Shown one piece after another: positions 15,852-23,509 of a DNA stretch of 42,088 bases. The translations under genes were made by a program, and so were the position numbers. Position 1 is the first letter of the stretch, and each line of letters starts with the position of its first letter. The stretch lies in NCBI GenBank assembly GCA_043748015.1, contig JAYTOA010000116.1, positions 1 through 42,088 of the forward strand. The letters are read 5' to 3'. Origin of the DNA: JAIBBG01 sp043748015 (lineage in GTDB: Bacteria; Bacteroidota; Bacteroidia; Flavobacteriales_D; Sanyastnellaceae). The notes beneath the pieces are model-generated. The model did not search any database and was not told the DNA's origin. It worked only from the letters and a program-made list of their open reading frames with translations.

Positions 15852-16918
15852 GCAAAATAAGATTTCCAAAAACAGGCCAAAAGAATTTTTACGATGCATT
15901 GCGTTCGCGTATCTATGCATGTAAAGACATTCCATCGCTGCTCGCAAGAGCCAACAAAATGATGATTGTGAAACTAGTATTTTACTTTTCACTTTACTCA
16001 GGCCTTTATCTACTAATGATACACATACCTTCGGCTTCAACTGCGGGGTTTATGCTGACCTATTCATTGTTCGGATTAAGTGGAATTCTACTCGCCTTCA
16101 ATGCCGCTCACGATTCTGCACATGGAACTTTCCCGGGTGGGAAACAAATCAATCGCCTGATTTTTAGATTCACTTTCAACATCAATGGCGTGAACGGTTA
16201 CTTGTGGAAGAAAAGACATATTGCATCGCATCATCTGTTTCCAAATGTGGATGGATGTGATGCTGACATTGATGAAAATGCGTTGTTGCGACTTTCGCCT
16301 TCTCATCGCAAAAGAACCATACACCGCTTCCAATATTTGTATGCGAGCTTCTTATACATGGCTTACACACTTCACTGGATATGCTATAAAGACTTCAGAT
16401 ATCTGTTCATGAAGGAAATTTCAAACCTCAAAAAAATCACTCATCCCAAAAAGGAAATTTTCTACTTCTTTTTATGGAAGGCAGTCTATTTCTATGTCTA
16501 TCTAATCATTCCAATTTTAGCCGGACACAGCGTTTCAAAAGTGTTGATCTCGTTTCTGGTGATGCACGTTGTGATCTCACTATTTTTTGTATGGGCGTTA
16601 ATTGTATCACACCTCACCATGGAAACTGCATTTCCCGTGCAAAACAAAGAAGGCATTCTTCCATTCAATTTTTATGAGCATCAACTTGCAACAGCAATGG
16701 ACTACAGACCTCGAAGCATTGCGATGAATTGGCTGGTAGGTGGATTCAATGCGCACGCAGCACATCATCTATTTCCCAAATGGCCGCACACCATGTATCG
16801 ACACATTACCTTTTGCATTCAACGCACTGCAGCTGCTTATCAAATGCCCTATCACTCCAAAACATTTTTTGGCGCGTTACAATCGCATTACGCATACTTG
16901 AAAGTGATGGGCAGATAG
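15848..16918 (+). CDS. Membrane fatty-acid desaturase
   Basis: Di-iron integral-membrane desaturase that introduces a double bond into acyl chains of lipids or acyl-CoA/ACP. The 356 residues carry all three histidine boxes: HDSAH (88-92), HIASHH (124-129) and HAAHH (303-307), with hydrophobic stretches near 41-60, 67-86, 205-225 and 231-255. There is no cytochrome b5 domain, and the third box has His, not the Gln of front-end desaturases, so the regiochemistry is open. The ATG overlaps the stop of the acyltransferase gene (ATGA at 15848-15851), implying translational coupling and a shared job in adjusting membrane phospholipid acyl chains. truB follows after 35 bases with its own likely promoter. 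Confidence 0.9.
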   Translation: MSKIRFPKTGQKNFYDALRSRIYACKDIPSLLARANKMMIVKLVFYFSLYSGLYLLMIHIPSASTAGFMLTYSLFGLSGILLAFNAAHDSAHGTFPGGKQINRLIFRFTFNINGVNGYLWKKRHIASHHLFPNVDGCDADIDENALLRLSPSHRKRTIHRFQYLYASFLYMAYTLHWICYKDFRYLFMKEISNLKKITHPKKEIFYFFLWKAVYFYVYLIIPILAGHSVSKVLISFLVMHVVISLFFVWALIVSHLTMETAFPVQNKEGILPFNFYEHQLATAMDYRPRSIAMNWLVGGFNAHAAHHLFPKWPHTMYRHITFCIQRTAAAYQMPYHSKTFFGALQSHYAYLKVMGR

Positions 16919-16939
16919 AACAAATTGCATTTGGGTAGA

Positions 16940-16947
16940 TACTTTTG
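16940..16947 (+). promoter_or_regulatory. truB: Candidate -7 element of truB with very short leader
   Basis: TACTTTTG fits TAnnTTTG and ends six bases before the ATG at 16954, which would give an almost leaderless mRNA. A TTG lies only 12 bases upstream, shorter than the usual spacing. Confidence 0.5.
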
Positions 16948-16953
16948 CAGCCC

Positions 16954-17718
16954 ATGAGTGAAGAATTACGAGTAAACAGTTTTGCGTCTATTGAGGAGTT
17001 CGTTTCCGGTGCCGTATTATTGATTGACAAACCAATTGGCTGGACAAGTTTTGATGTGGTGAACCGTATCAAAGGTTGGGTGAAGAACAATGTCAAGATT
17101 CCATTGAATGCTCAAGGTGATAAGCAACGTTTCAAAGTTGGACATGCGGGAACATTGGATCCTTTGGCAACGGGATTGTTGGTTATCTGCACTGGAAAAA
17201 TGACCAAGAGCATAGATCACTTTCAAGGCGGGATGAAGGAATACACAGGAATAATCACATTTGGAAAAACGACACCAAGTTTCGATTTGGAGACCCAGCC
17301 TGAGGGAGATTTCGACACGAACCACATCAATTTAGAGATGTTGCGCCAATTCGCTGCAGGATCACTTGGAGAACAAATGCAGACTCCACCAGCATTCAGC
17401 GCCAAACAAGTGGACGGCAAGCGCGCTTATGCTTCTGCCAGACAAGGAATTGCGGTTGAAATTCCTCCGGTAAAAATCACCATCCACGATTTCCAGTTCA
17501 CAAGCTACAACGCACCCAATGCGGATTTCATCATTCGATGCTCCAAAGGCACTTACATCAGGACTATTGCGCATGAGACAGGCCTTCATCTGCAATCAGG
17601 GTCACACCTTACCAAACTTTGCCGGACGGAGAGCCATCCATTCAGAATAGAGAATGCGCTCTCGATAGAGGCACTCATAGACCGTCTGAAAGAGATTTCA
17701 ACAATGCAAACCTCTTGA
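16954..17718 (+). CDS. truB: tRNA pseudouridine-55 synthase
   Basis: Converts U55 in the T-loop of tRNAs to pseudouridine. From ATG at 16954 it is 254 residues; a TTG three codons upstream is also possible but less likely. The catalytic block GHAGTLDPLATG contains Asp69, preceded by LLIDKPIGWTSFDVVNRIK. Further family segments are EYTGIITFGKTTPSFD, PPAFSAKQVDGKRAYASAR and CSKGTYIRTIAHETG. There is no C-terminal PUA domain, which fits the short Bacteroidota form. It lies in a co-directional run after the desaturase and before queA. A TACTTTTG element just upstream suggests its own start of transcription. Confidence 0.95.
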   Translation: MSEELRVNSFASIEEFVSGAVLLIDKPIGWTSFDVVNRIKGWVKNNVKIPLNAQGDKQRFKVGHAGTLDPLATGLLVICTGKMTKSIDHFQGGMKEYTGIITFGKTTPSFDLETQPEGDFDTNHINLEMLRQFAAGSLGEQMQTPPAFSAKQVDGKRAYASARQGIAVEIPPVKITIHDFQFTSYNAPNADFIIRCSKGTYIRTIAHETGLHLQSGSHLTKLCRTESHPFRIENALSIEALIDRLKEISTMQTS

Positions 17719-17775
17719 AACAGCCTGATTTCAGGCGTTTTTAACTTTCCCCTTTACTTTGGTTGTTGAAAACAT

Positions 17776-17783
17776 TATATTCG
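17776..17783 (+). promoter_or_regulatory. queA: Candidate -7 element upstream of queA
   Basis: TATATTCG resembles TAnnTTTG with C in the third T position and lies about 35 bases before the queA start. A TTTG at 17758-17761 is 14 bases upstream, shorter than the usual spacing. Confidence 0.35.
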
Positions 17784-17820
17784 CCCCCCACTTAAATTAC
17801 GCAGCACATTGATTTCCATG

Positions 17821-18873
17821 ATGAAACTGGGGCAGTTCAGATATAAACTGCCAGAAGAGCTAATCGCTCAATACCCCGCCAAACACCGCGATGAAAGTCG
17901 TTTGATGGTTGTTCACAAACAAACAGGTAAGATTGAACACAAGTTGTTTAAGGATGTCCTCGACTATTTCAACGAGGGAGATGTTCTTGTGAATAATAAC
18001 ACAAAGGTTTTTCCTGCTCGCATGTATGGAAACAAGGAGAAAACCGGCAGTATGATCGAGGTGTTCATGTTGCGTGAACTCAATGAACAAAGTTTGCTTT
18101 GGGATACTGTAGTAGATCCTGCCCGTAAGATTAGAATTGGCAACAAACTGTACTTCGGTGAAAATGATGAGTTGGTGGCTGAAGTCATTGACAATACCAC
18201 TTCACGTGGCAGAACATTGCGATTCCTCTATGATGGAAGTCACGATGATTTCAAAGCATTGGTTTATAAACTTGGCGAAACACCGATACCGAAATATATC
18301 AAGCGACCGGTTGAGCCGGAAGATGAAGAGTGGTTTCAAACCATTTTTGCAAAAGAAGAAGGCGCAGTGGCTGCTCCAACGGCGGGTATGCACTTCAGCC
18401 GCGAGCTGTTGAAGCGCTGTGAGATTAAGGGTGTGAACATGGCCGAAATGACCATGCACATTGGTTTGGGAACATTCCGCCAGGTAGAAGTTGAAGATCT
18501 TACCAAGCACAAAATGGAAAGTGAACAGTGCATTATTCCTATCCCGACAGCGGAAATGGTGAACAATGCGCTCAACACCGGACATCGTGTTTGTGCAGTT
18601 GGTAATACAGTATTGCGCGCGTTTGAAAGCAGCGTAAGCACGGATAGAATGCTTAAGCCTTTTGACGGATGGATCAGCAAATTCATTTATCCTCCATACG
18701 AATTCAATATCGCAGATAGCTTAATCACAAACTTTCATCAGCCCGAAAGTGCGTTGTTGATGTGTGTGACAGCGTATGGTGGATATGATCTTGTGATGCA
18801 CGCATACAATGAGGCCATCAAAAACAAGTATCGTTTTTGGGCGTATGGCGACGCAATGTTGATTTTGACATAA
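17821..18873 (+). CDS. queA: S-adenosylmethionine:tRNA ribosyltransferase-isomerase
   Basis: Transfers and isomerises the ribosyl group of AdoMet to 7-aminomethyl-deazaguanine in tRNA, giving epoxyqueuosine. From ATG at 17821 (17818 equally possible) it has 350 residues, the family size. Visible motifs are YKLPEELIAQYPAKHRDESR, NNNTKVFPARMYG, APTAGMHFS, MHIGLGTFRQV and a C-terminal YRFWAYGDAML. It shows small departures from the usual sequence: GNTVLRAFES where GTTxxRxLES is common, and TNFHQPESALLM where NFHLPxSTLLM is common. A second, longer QueA-like gene occurs at 32442-33665. It follows truB in the same direction; no other queuosine gene is seen in the window. Confidence 0.93.
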   Translation: MKLGQFRYKLPEELIAQYPAKHRDESRLMVVHKQTGKIEHKLFKDVLDYFNEGDVLVNNNTKVFPARMYGNKEKTGSMIEVFMLRELNEQSLLWDTVVDPARKIRIGNKLYFGENDELVAEVIDNTTSRGRTLRFLYDGSHDDFKALVYKLGETPIPKYIKRPVEPEDEEWFQTIFAKEEGAVAAPTAGMHFSRELLKRCEIKGVNMAEMTMHIGLGTFRQVEVEDLTKHKMESEQCIIPIPTAEMVNNALNTGHRVCAVGNTVLRAFESSVSTDRMLKPFDGWISKFIYPPYEFNIADSLITNFHQPESALLMCVTAYGGYDLVMHAYNEAIKNKYRFWAYGDAMLILT

Positions 18874-19021
18874 CATTCCGCATTCGCAAAAGTCTGTATA
18901 AACAGCGGATATACCTTTTCATGCATCCGTGAAATTGCCGTTACTTTTCGGAACTCAAAAGAGATTCCGCTTCGCTGCAATTTTGCAATGTCGTATCGTT
19001 TGTCTTTTTACTGAAATAAGT

Positions 19022-19414
19022 ATGGTGAGAATTCTGATGATGTTCATGTTGTTCTGTTGCCTTGATCTTTCTGCACAAAGACAGGTAAAACAACGGCTTC
19101 ATTCAATTACGGGAAAAGTATTCTTCACCGAAACCTCAGATAATAACTATCGAATAAGGCATCTCTTTGCCAGGGAAGATTCTTCTAGAAAGGAAAACCC
19201 ACGTGTGGTCGCTATCATTCTGGATGTCACATTGGGCATGCTCGGTATGCACCGGCTTTACCTTGGCACAGATCTCAAAGTTCCTATTTTTTACGCACTC
19301 ACACTTGGCGGAGGAACGATACTTTGGCTGGTTGACCTTGCTTTGCTCATTGGATCGAAAGAAATTGAAAAATTCAAAGACAATCCACGGCTATTTATGT
19401 GGGTGAATGACTAA
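19022..19414 (+). CDS. TM2-domain membrane protein with signal peptide
   Basis: From ATG at 19022 the product has 130 residues; a GTG further upstream would place the signal peptide internally. It begins with a signal-like segment (MVRILMMFMLFCCLDLSAQ). The second half is a TM2 domain: two transmembrane helices joined by a short turn, with the hallmark GMLGMHRLYLGTD before the second helix, then GGGTILWLVDLALLIG. Function of TM2 proteins in bacteria is poorly known. It follows queA by about 150 bases in the same direction and converges with the thioredoxin-like gene. Confidence 0.85.
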   Translation: MVRILMMFMLFCCLDLSAQRQVKQRLHSITGKVFFTETSDNNYRIRHLFAREDSSRKENPRVVAIILDVTLGMLGMHRLYLGTDLKVPIFYALTLGGGTILWLVDLALLIGSKEIEKFKDNPRLFMWVND

Positions 19415-19426
19415 TTCCAGAACGAG

Positions 19427-19505
19427 AAAAAAAAAAAAATTCGTCATAAGTATGTTTTGGTATTGACTAACAAAATTCAATGCTCAGAACTTACGTATGA
19501 CGAAT
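19427..19505 (-). terminator. Long inverted repeat with 13-base T tract, downstream of thioredoxin-like gene
   Basis: ATTCGTCATA (19439-19448) is complementary to TATGACGAAT (19496-19505); counting six further bases inward, 14 of 16 positions match. Loop about 35 bases. On the minus strand the repeat is followed by 13 T (A13 at 19427-19439 on the plus strand), which suits termination of the thioredoxin-like gene. Confidence 0.6.
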
Positions 19506-19550
19506 CAATGCTGTGCCGAAATACAATTAACGCACAAGGTAAATTGCTTT

Positions 19551-20186
19551 TTAGCTGGCGCGCTTGATGCTGCAACCTACAGGTTTCGTTTCTGCAGGAT
19601 CAATGGCAACACCCTTTTTCAAATTCGACAATGCGTTGTTCAACCAATGTTCTTTTACTTTTTTGCTGTTTTCGACGTTGTCGTCAATTGCACCCTTATA
19701 AACCAGTTTCATATCCTTATTGAAAAGATAAACGTGAGGCGTGGTGCGTGCGTGAAAGGCATTTGCCAATTCTGAATTCGCATCCAATACATAATGACAA
19801 TCTGCGAATCCATGATCCTTAGCGCGTTGCTTCATGTCTTCAAGATTATCTCCTTTTTCGCGCTTGGCTTCATTGCTGTTGACCAGCACCATACCCACGC
19901 CATTGGACGCAGCGGCCTTATTTAGTTCACTGTATCTGCCTTCCCAACCTTCGGAACCATCACTTCCCACAACGAACGGACAAGTGTTACAAGAAAAAAT
20001 AACAAGTAAACCATTCTCCATGGCGATGTCATTTAACATCATGTCTTTGCCTGAAGTGCTTTTCATTTTATGAGTGGTGCTTGGTGCAGCATCGCCGATA
20101 GACAATGTCTCGGGAGTGCCTTGTTGAAATGAGTAGATACCAAATGCGGCAACGAGCGCAGCCAATGCCAATGTAATTTTTTTCAT
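19551..20186 (-). CDS. Exported thioredoxin-fold protein
   Basis: From ATG at 20186 it is 211 residues, with a signal peptide (KKITLALAALVAAFGIYSF) and a peroxiredoxin/thioredoxin-like fold in the periplasm. The active-site motif is CNTC (Cys66-Cys69) in VIFSCNTCPFV; the usual cis-proline region is RTTPHVYLF. A third cysteine lies near the C-terminus in KPVGCSIKR, a pattern I associate with redoxin-domain proteins of Bacteroidota. It probably reduces or exchanges thiols in the envelope; its partner is not shown by the context. An upstream in-frame start at 20249 would add 21 residues that do not look like part of a signal. A hairpin with a T tract follows the gene. Confidence 0.88.
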   Translation of the reverse strand: MKKITLALAALVAAFGIYSFQQGTPETLSIGDAAPSTTHKMKSTSGKDMMLNDIAMENGLLVIFSCNTCPFVVGSDGSEGWEGRYSELNKAAASNGVGMVLVNSNEAKREKGDNLEDMKQRAKDHGFADCHYVLDANSELANAFHARTTPHVYLFNKDMKLVYKGAIDDNVENSKKVKEHWLNNALSNLKKGVAIDPAETKPVGCSIKRAS

Positions 20187-20498
20187 AGTTCTGTTTTTAT
20201 TGATGAGGTGCAAATTTGAGAAGAAAGCAATACTCGTGGGCTTAATCAATGTTAATCCTCATAGAAAGCTACGACAAAACAAAAAGGCCGCTCCGTTGAG
20301 CAGCCTTTCCGTAATAAATGAAAACAATTAAACTATCTAATATCTCTACATGAGAACTTACAAGGGGTTTAACGCGTGTTCTTATGTAAAAGGTTTCAAA
20401 AAAGTAAAAATTCACGTATACAATACTCAAAACTCATATTTGAATATGAAGTTTTATACATTTCAATAAAGGACAAGGCGCTTGAAAATTTCCCAGTT
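20187..20498. other. 312-bp spacer with one terminator
   Basis: No gene is supported. It holds the hairpin at 20283-20308 and otherwise AT-rich sequence. The part nearest 20186 should contain the promoter of the thioredoxin-like gene. There, CAAATTTG on the minus strand (20212-20219 region) is only a partial match to TAnnTTTG. Confidence 0.5.
20283..20308 (-). terminator. Terminator after the peroxidase operon
   Basis: AAAGGCCGCTC (20283-20293) pairs with GAGCAGCCTTT (20298-20308) with one mismatch and loop CGTT. Read on the minus strand it is followed by TTTTTGTTTT. It lies about 190 bases after the stop of the lipoprotein gene that ends the operon. Confidence 0.7.
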
Positions 20499-21002
20499 TT
20501 ACGATGAAGCAATGACAACAGCATCTTGAATTTTCTGAATGAAGTTTTGTAAAACAATTCCGAGGTTGCCGTCGAATGAGCCATCGATAATCCAGAATTT
20601 GTGAATTCCGGCAGACTTGTACTCAAAATAATAATAGTTGGCATTCCAAGTTGGAAAAGCGCCAACATTGCCTGAATTCCGTTGAAGCAATTCCTCCGGA
20701 ATATTATTGCGGAAGATCAGTTCAACCTGAGTGTAATCAGATTGGCTCAATGGAGTAGCAAAATTTCCGTTATAAAATCCAGAAGTTTCCGGGAAATTAT
20801 CGTTTATGTCTTCGCGTAATCCTTCTGTATTTATATTGAAAATTTCGACACACAATTCACTATCAAAACATCCGGGCGTGATGAATCGACCAAATGTCAT
20901 AGACTGCGCGAATGAGGATTCGTCGATTTTCTCATCCTTTGGCATACAACCTGCCAATACCGACAAACTGCAGAATAGAACATATTTGAAAAGTAATTTC
21001 AT
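20499..21002 (-). CDS. Unknown lipoprotein in peroxidase operon
   Basis: Family not recognised. From ATG at 21002 it has 167 residues with a lipoprotein signal (LLFKYVLFCSLSVLAGC, Cys19). The mature part is mostly beta and contains two cysteines close together (GCFDSELCVEIF, near 43-50) that could form a disulfide or bind a ligand. It begins 45 bases after the di-haem peroxidase gene on the same strand, so it is probably co-transcribed with it. A terminator follows. A role with the peroxidase is inferred from position only. Confidence 0.75.
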   Translation of the reverse strand: MKLLFKYVLFCSLSVLAGCMPKDEKIDESSFAQSMTFGRFITPGCFDSELCVEIFNINTEGLREDINDNFPETSGFYNGNFATPLSQSDYTQVELIFRNNIPEELLQRNSGNVGAFPTWNANYYYFEYKSAGIHKFWIIDGSFDGNLGIVLQNFIQKIQDAVVIASS

Positions 21003-21047
21003 TCTTTCATCTATCTGTCTGGTAAATTCAACATGCAATCTGACAAT

Positions 21048-22196
21048 TTAAAAAGGATCAGAGAATTTTGCATCATTCATCATTTCGAAATCAGAAAGTG
21101 TCTTCATAAAAGCAATCAGATCACTTTTTTGTTGAGAAGTAAGATTGAGACGAAGTGGCCTCACCTCACCATTCTGATCCACACCGGGCAAAAAGTCGAT
21201 TGCGTCAATAAATCCTCCTCCACCCCATCCTTCGCGAAGAGAGAAAGAAAGTTGATCATGTGGTTGAACACCGTGATCGTAAAACTCCACCACTTCTTCC
21301 AGCGTTTTGAATCTTCCGTCGTGCATATATGGCGCGGTCATAGCTATATTTCGAAGCGATGGCACTTTGAACCATCCTTCCATTTCGCGACCTGTCATCC
21401 AATCTATTCCTGGTTGTCCTTTATCTACATATTCCATTTCAAGTCCAATGTTTTGGGTAAAGGTTCCCCATCCTGAGAAATTTTCTCCTCCGTGGCATCC
21501 TGAGCATGGAAGTGTAGTAGTAAACAACTCTTTACCCGCTAATTCCTGTTGCGAGAAATTTGAAAAATTCACAACAGCGCCTTCATCGTATTTTGATTTA
21601 GTCGTCACCATCGCGCTTACAAAATTGTGTAATGCCTGGCCAATGCGATCCATTGAAATATTTCCGTCACCAAAAGCAGCAGCAAAAAGTGGCTCGTAGT
21701 AAGGAAGCTTTTTCACTTTCGCAACAATATATTCAGGTTGATCCAGGCCCATTTCAATGTGATTACCGATGGGCTGCATCACCATATGAGAGAGATCGTT
21801 TTCTCTCATGTCCCAGAAATACGATGTCTGTGTTGCCGGATTAATAATGGCGGGGGTATTTCGTTTTGTAGTTGCATTTTCGAAACCAACACTGAAAGCA
21901 CCTTTATCAGCGAATGCATTTGACTGATGATGGCAACTTCCGCAGCTCACCCTGTTATTGATGGAGAGTTGCGTTTCATAGAACAACACGCGCCCCAGAG
22001 TAGAGAGATGATTGTTGATCGCAATAGTTCCAGCCGGCAAAAAACCATTTGCACCGGGTGCGATTTGATCATACTTGAAAACCTCCTCAGGTAAATTCGG
22101 AACACGGGCCTGAACATTATTTACATCCTTTTTACAAGAATGAAAAAAGAGAATTGTGATGGCCAGCGAGCAAAGAATGATGGTAATTTTTTTCAT
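21048..22196 (-). CDS. Di-haem cytochrome c peroxidase family lipoprotein
   Basis: Member of the CcpA/MauG family: two c-type haems, reducing H2O2 or oxidising a protein-derived substrate in the periplasm. The 382 residues start with a lipoprotein signal (ITILFFHSC, Cys21). The first haem site is CGSCH (85-89), after LGRVLFYETQLSINN; the second is CSGCH (231-235). Family segments RNTPAIINP, YFWDMREN, PSLRNIAMTAPYMHDGRF and a C-terminal FMKTLSDF are all present. It lies between a barrel-like protein gene (18 bases upstream) and a lipoprotein gene (45 bases downstream), an apparent three-gene operon. Whether it is a peroxidase or a MauG-like modifier cannot be told from sequence. Confidence 0.93.
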   Translation of the reverse strand: MKKITIILCSLAITILFFHSCKKDVNNVQARVPNLPEEVFKYDQIAPGANGFLPAGTIAINNHLSTLGRVLFYETQLSINNRVSCGSCHHQSNAFADKGAFSVGFENATTKRNTPAIINPATQTSYFWDMRENDLSHMVMQPIGNHIEMGLDQPEYIVAKVKKLPYYEPLFAAAFGDGNISMDRIGQALHNFVSAMVTTKSKYDEGAVVNFSNFSQQELAGKELFTTTLPCSGCHGGENFSGWGTFTQNIGLEMEYVDKGQPGIDWMTGREMEGWFKVPSLRNIAMTAPYMHDGRFKTLEEVVEFYDHGVQPHDQLSFSLREGWGGGGFIDAIDFLPGVDQNGEVRPLRLNLTSQQKSDLIAFMKTLSDFEMMNDAKFSDPF

Positions 22197-22214
22197 GACC
22201 TGATTTTTTTTATT

Positions 22215-22880
22215 CTAAAATCTAAATATTAAATAGAGTGCTGTTGGTGCAGCGATATTGAAATTCATTGTTGTAGATTCCTGTCGTGTAGCGAATTCCG
22301 GGAATTCTGAACTGTGCACCTTGGTAACTATTTCGCCATAGGTAGCCCTGCCAATAAGCTCAGTTGCAATGCTAAAATGTTTGGTGATGTGAAATTGAAC
22401 GAATAAGAATGGTGCAAGACCCCCTTGCCATTCGTTTATCGAGTTGGTATTTATCACCAACTCTCCGAACACATTTCTCACGACTGTCCAGTTTTTGTTG
22501 TTATTGACGGTGACAACCGCGTCCATTCCATATTTTAAATTCCATCGATTGGAAAGACTCTTATACAGGACTGCTCCCAAACGCGCATCAAGTTGCATTG
22601 CACTTCGGTGGAATTCGGGTTCTGTCGGTTTTCCGTTAATAGGTTTGTCGTTGCTGTTATTTGCAATTACTCCAAGTCCGACACGTGATCCCAACTTGCC
22701 AAATTTTCGTTCGTACGTGATCATGTAAGGACTCGAAAATTCCCCGTCTCCTGAACCAAAGTCGAGATATTGATTAACGAAAGGTGTAGCGTTGATTCCG
22801 AGTTCTACGAAAGTTGAATCCTGAGCAAAACTCTTGTTGACGAGTAAGACAAACAACAAAAATGTGCTGAGGTGTTTCAT
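22215..22880 (-). CDS. Probable outer-membrane beta-barrel protein
   Basis: Family not recognised. The 221 residues begin with a signal peptide (MKHLSTFLLFVLLVNKSFAQ), followed by alternating strands and glycine-rich turns (FGKLGSRVGLGVIANN, LDARLGAVLYKSL, LAPFLFVQFHITKHFSIATEL) and a final phenylalanine in LYLIFRF. This pattern fits an outer-membrane barrel of 8-10 strands. It is first of three minus-strand genes, 18 bases before the di-haem peroxidase gene, so it may form or locate an envelope complex with it (inference). Confidence 0.78.
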   Translation of the reverse strand: MKHLSTFLLFVLLVNKSFAQDSTFVELGINATPFVNQYLDFGSGDGEFSSPYMITYERKFGKLGSRVGLGVIANNSNDKPINGKPTEPEFHRSAMQLDARLGAVLYKSLSNRWNLKYGMDAVVTVNNNKNWTVVRNVFGELVINTNSINEWQGGLAPFLFVQFHITKHFSIATELIGRATYGEIVTKVHSSEFPEFATRQESTTMNFNIAAPTALYLIFRF

Positions 22881-22985
22881 AGGAGTTTTAAAATAGTAGA
22901 ACTCAGAGTAATGACGCGAGTGCGTGCAATAACGTTGCCTTTGGTTTTCGGAGAATGGGTTAGGGAGATCAAGGGTCAGATGCTA

Positions 22986-23069
22986 GTTATTGGTTATTAG
23001 GTCAAACTGGCTGTGAGTCCATTGGGTTGAGATGATTGAGAAAGAAGAAGGAGAATTAGGTCAAAACTG
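22986..23069. repeat. Heptads GTTATTG/GTTATTA and a split ATTAGGTCAAACTG direct repeat
   Basis: GTTATTG (22986-22992) and GTTATTA (22993-22999) are adjacent heptads. ATTAGGTCAAACTG (22996-23009) recurs with one inserted A as ATTAGGTCAAAACTG at 23055-23069. Confidence 0.6.
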
Positions 23070-23072
23070 ACT

Positions 23073-23114
23073 TCCAATTCCCGACCTCCAATTGTTAATC
23101 TCTAACTCCCAATT
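23073..23114. repeat. Six contiguous degenerate heptads
   Basis: Units TCCAATT, CCCGACC, TCCAATT, GTTAATC, TCTAACT, CCCAATT follow without gaps. All but the first base of the fourth fit YYYRAYY. They end 14 bases before the terminator hairpin at 23128. Confidence 0.75.
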
Positions 23115-23127
23115 GCCTGAATAAAAA

Positions 23128-23152
23128 AAGGCCATCCATTTGGGACAGCCTT
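23128..23152 (-). terminator. Terminator downstream of the acidic lipoprotein
   Basis: AAGGC (23128-23132) pairs with GCCTT (23148-23152), with a possible inner TCC/GGA helix. On the minus strand it follows the stop codon by about ten bases and leads into seven T. Confidence 0.7.
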
Positions 23153-23162
23153 CTTAATATTT

Positions 23163-23468
23163 CTAATTGGATTTTACTTTTCCAGATTTATCGTCATCAC
23201 TTTCGTCATCGTCGTCATCAGAAATTCCGTTGCCATCGGGATCGGAATTACCACTTCCATCATTGTCACTAACCCCGGGCAATTCATCTCCGCCATCACG
23301 CAATGCAGGTCTCAATTGAATGGCGTTCTCCTTATCGCCGTTGTTCAACATTTTTTCAGTTGATACAGACTCATCAGAAAATCCACACAATTCTTCATCC
23401 TTTGAGCAAGATGAAAGCAACACCACGAAGGCGAGTAAACTGAATAGATATTTGAGACTTTTGGCCAT
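23163..23468 (-). CDS. Aspartate-rich small lipoprotein
   Basis: From ATG at 23468 it has 101 residues with a clear lipoprotein signal (LFSLLAFVVLLSSC, Cys21). The second half is low-complexity and acidic: NDGSGNSDPDGNGISDDDDD followed by further Asp/Glu and a short lysine tail. The repeated D-x-D-G-N/S-G pattern recalls calcium-binding linkers such as thrombospondin type 3-like repeats, so Ca2+ binding at the cell surface is plausible but unproven. It follows the propeller kinase gene's opposite end: the kinase stop is at 23510, so the two could be co-transcribed. A terminator follows the gene. Confidence 0.75.
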   Translation of the reverse strand: MAKSLKYLFSLLAFVVLLSSCSKDEELCGFSDESVSTEKMLNNGDKENAIQLRPALRDGGDELPGVSDNDGSGNSDPDGNGISDDDDDESDDDKSGKVKSN

Positions 23469-23509
23469 TATACACAACAAATGTAACCGAAATATTGACT
23501 TATACAAGC

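Noticed and set aside
20396..20668. 90-codon minus-strand frame overlapping the lipoprotein gene
   Set aside because: It conflicts with the better lipoprotein frame, which has a signal and lipobox, and it runs across AT-rich spacer.
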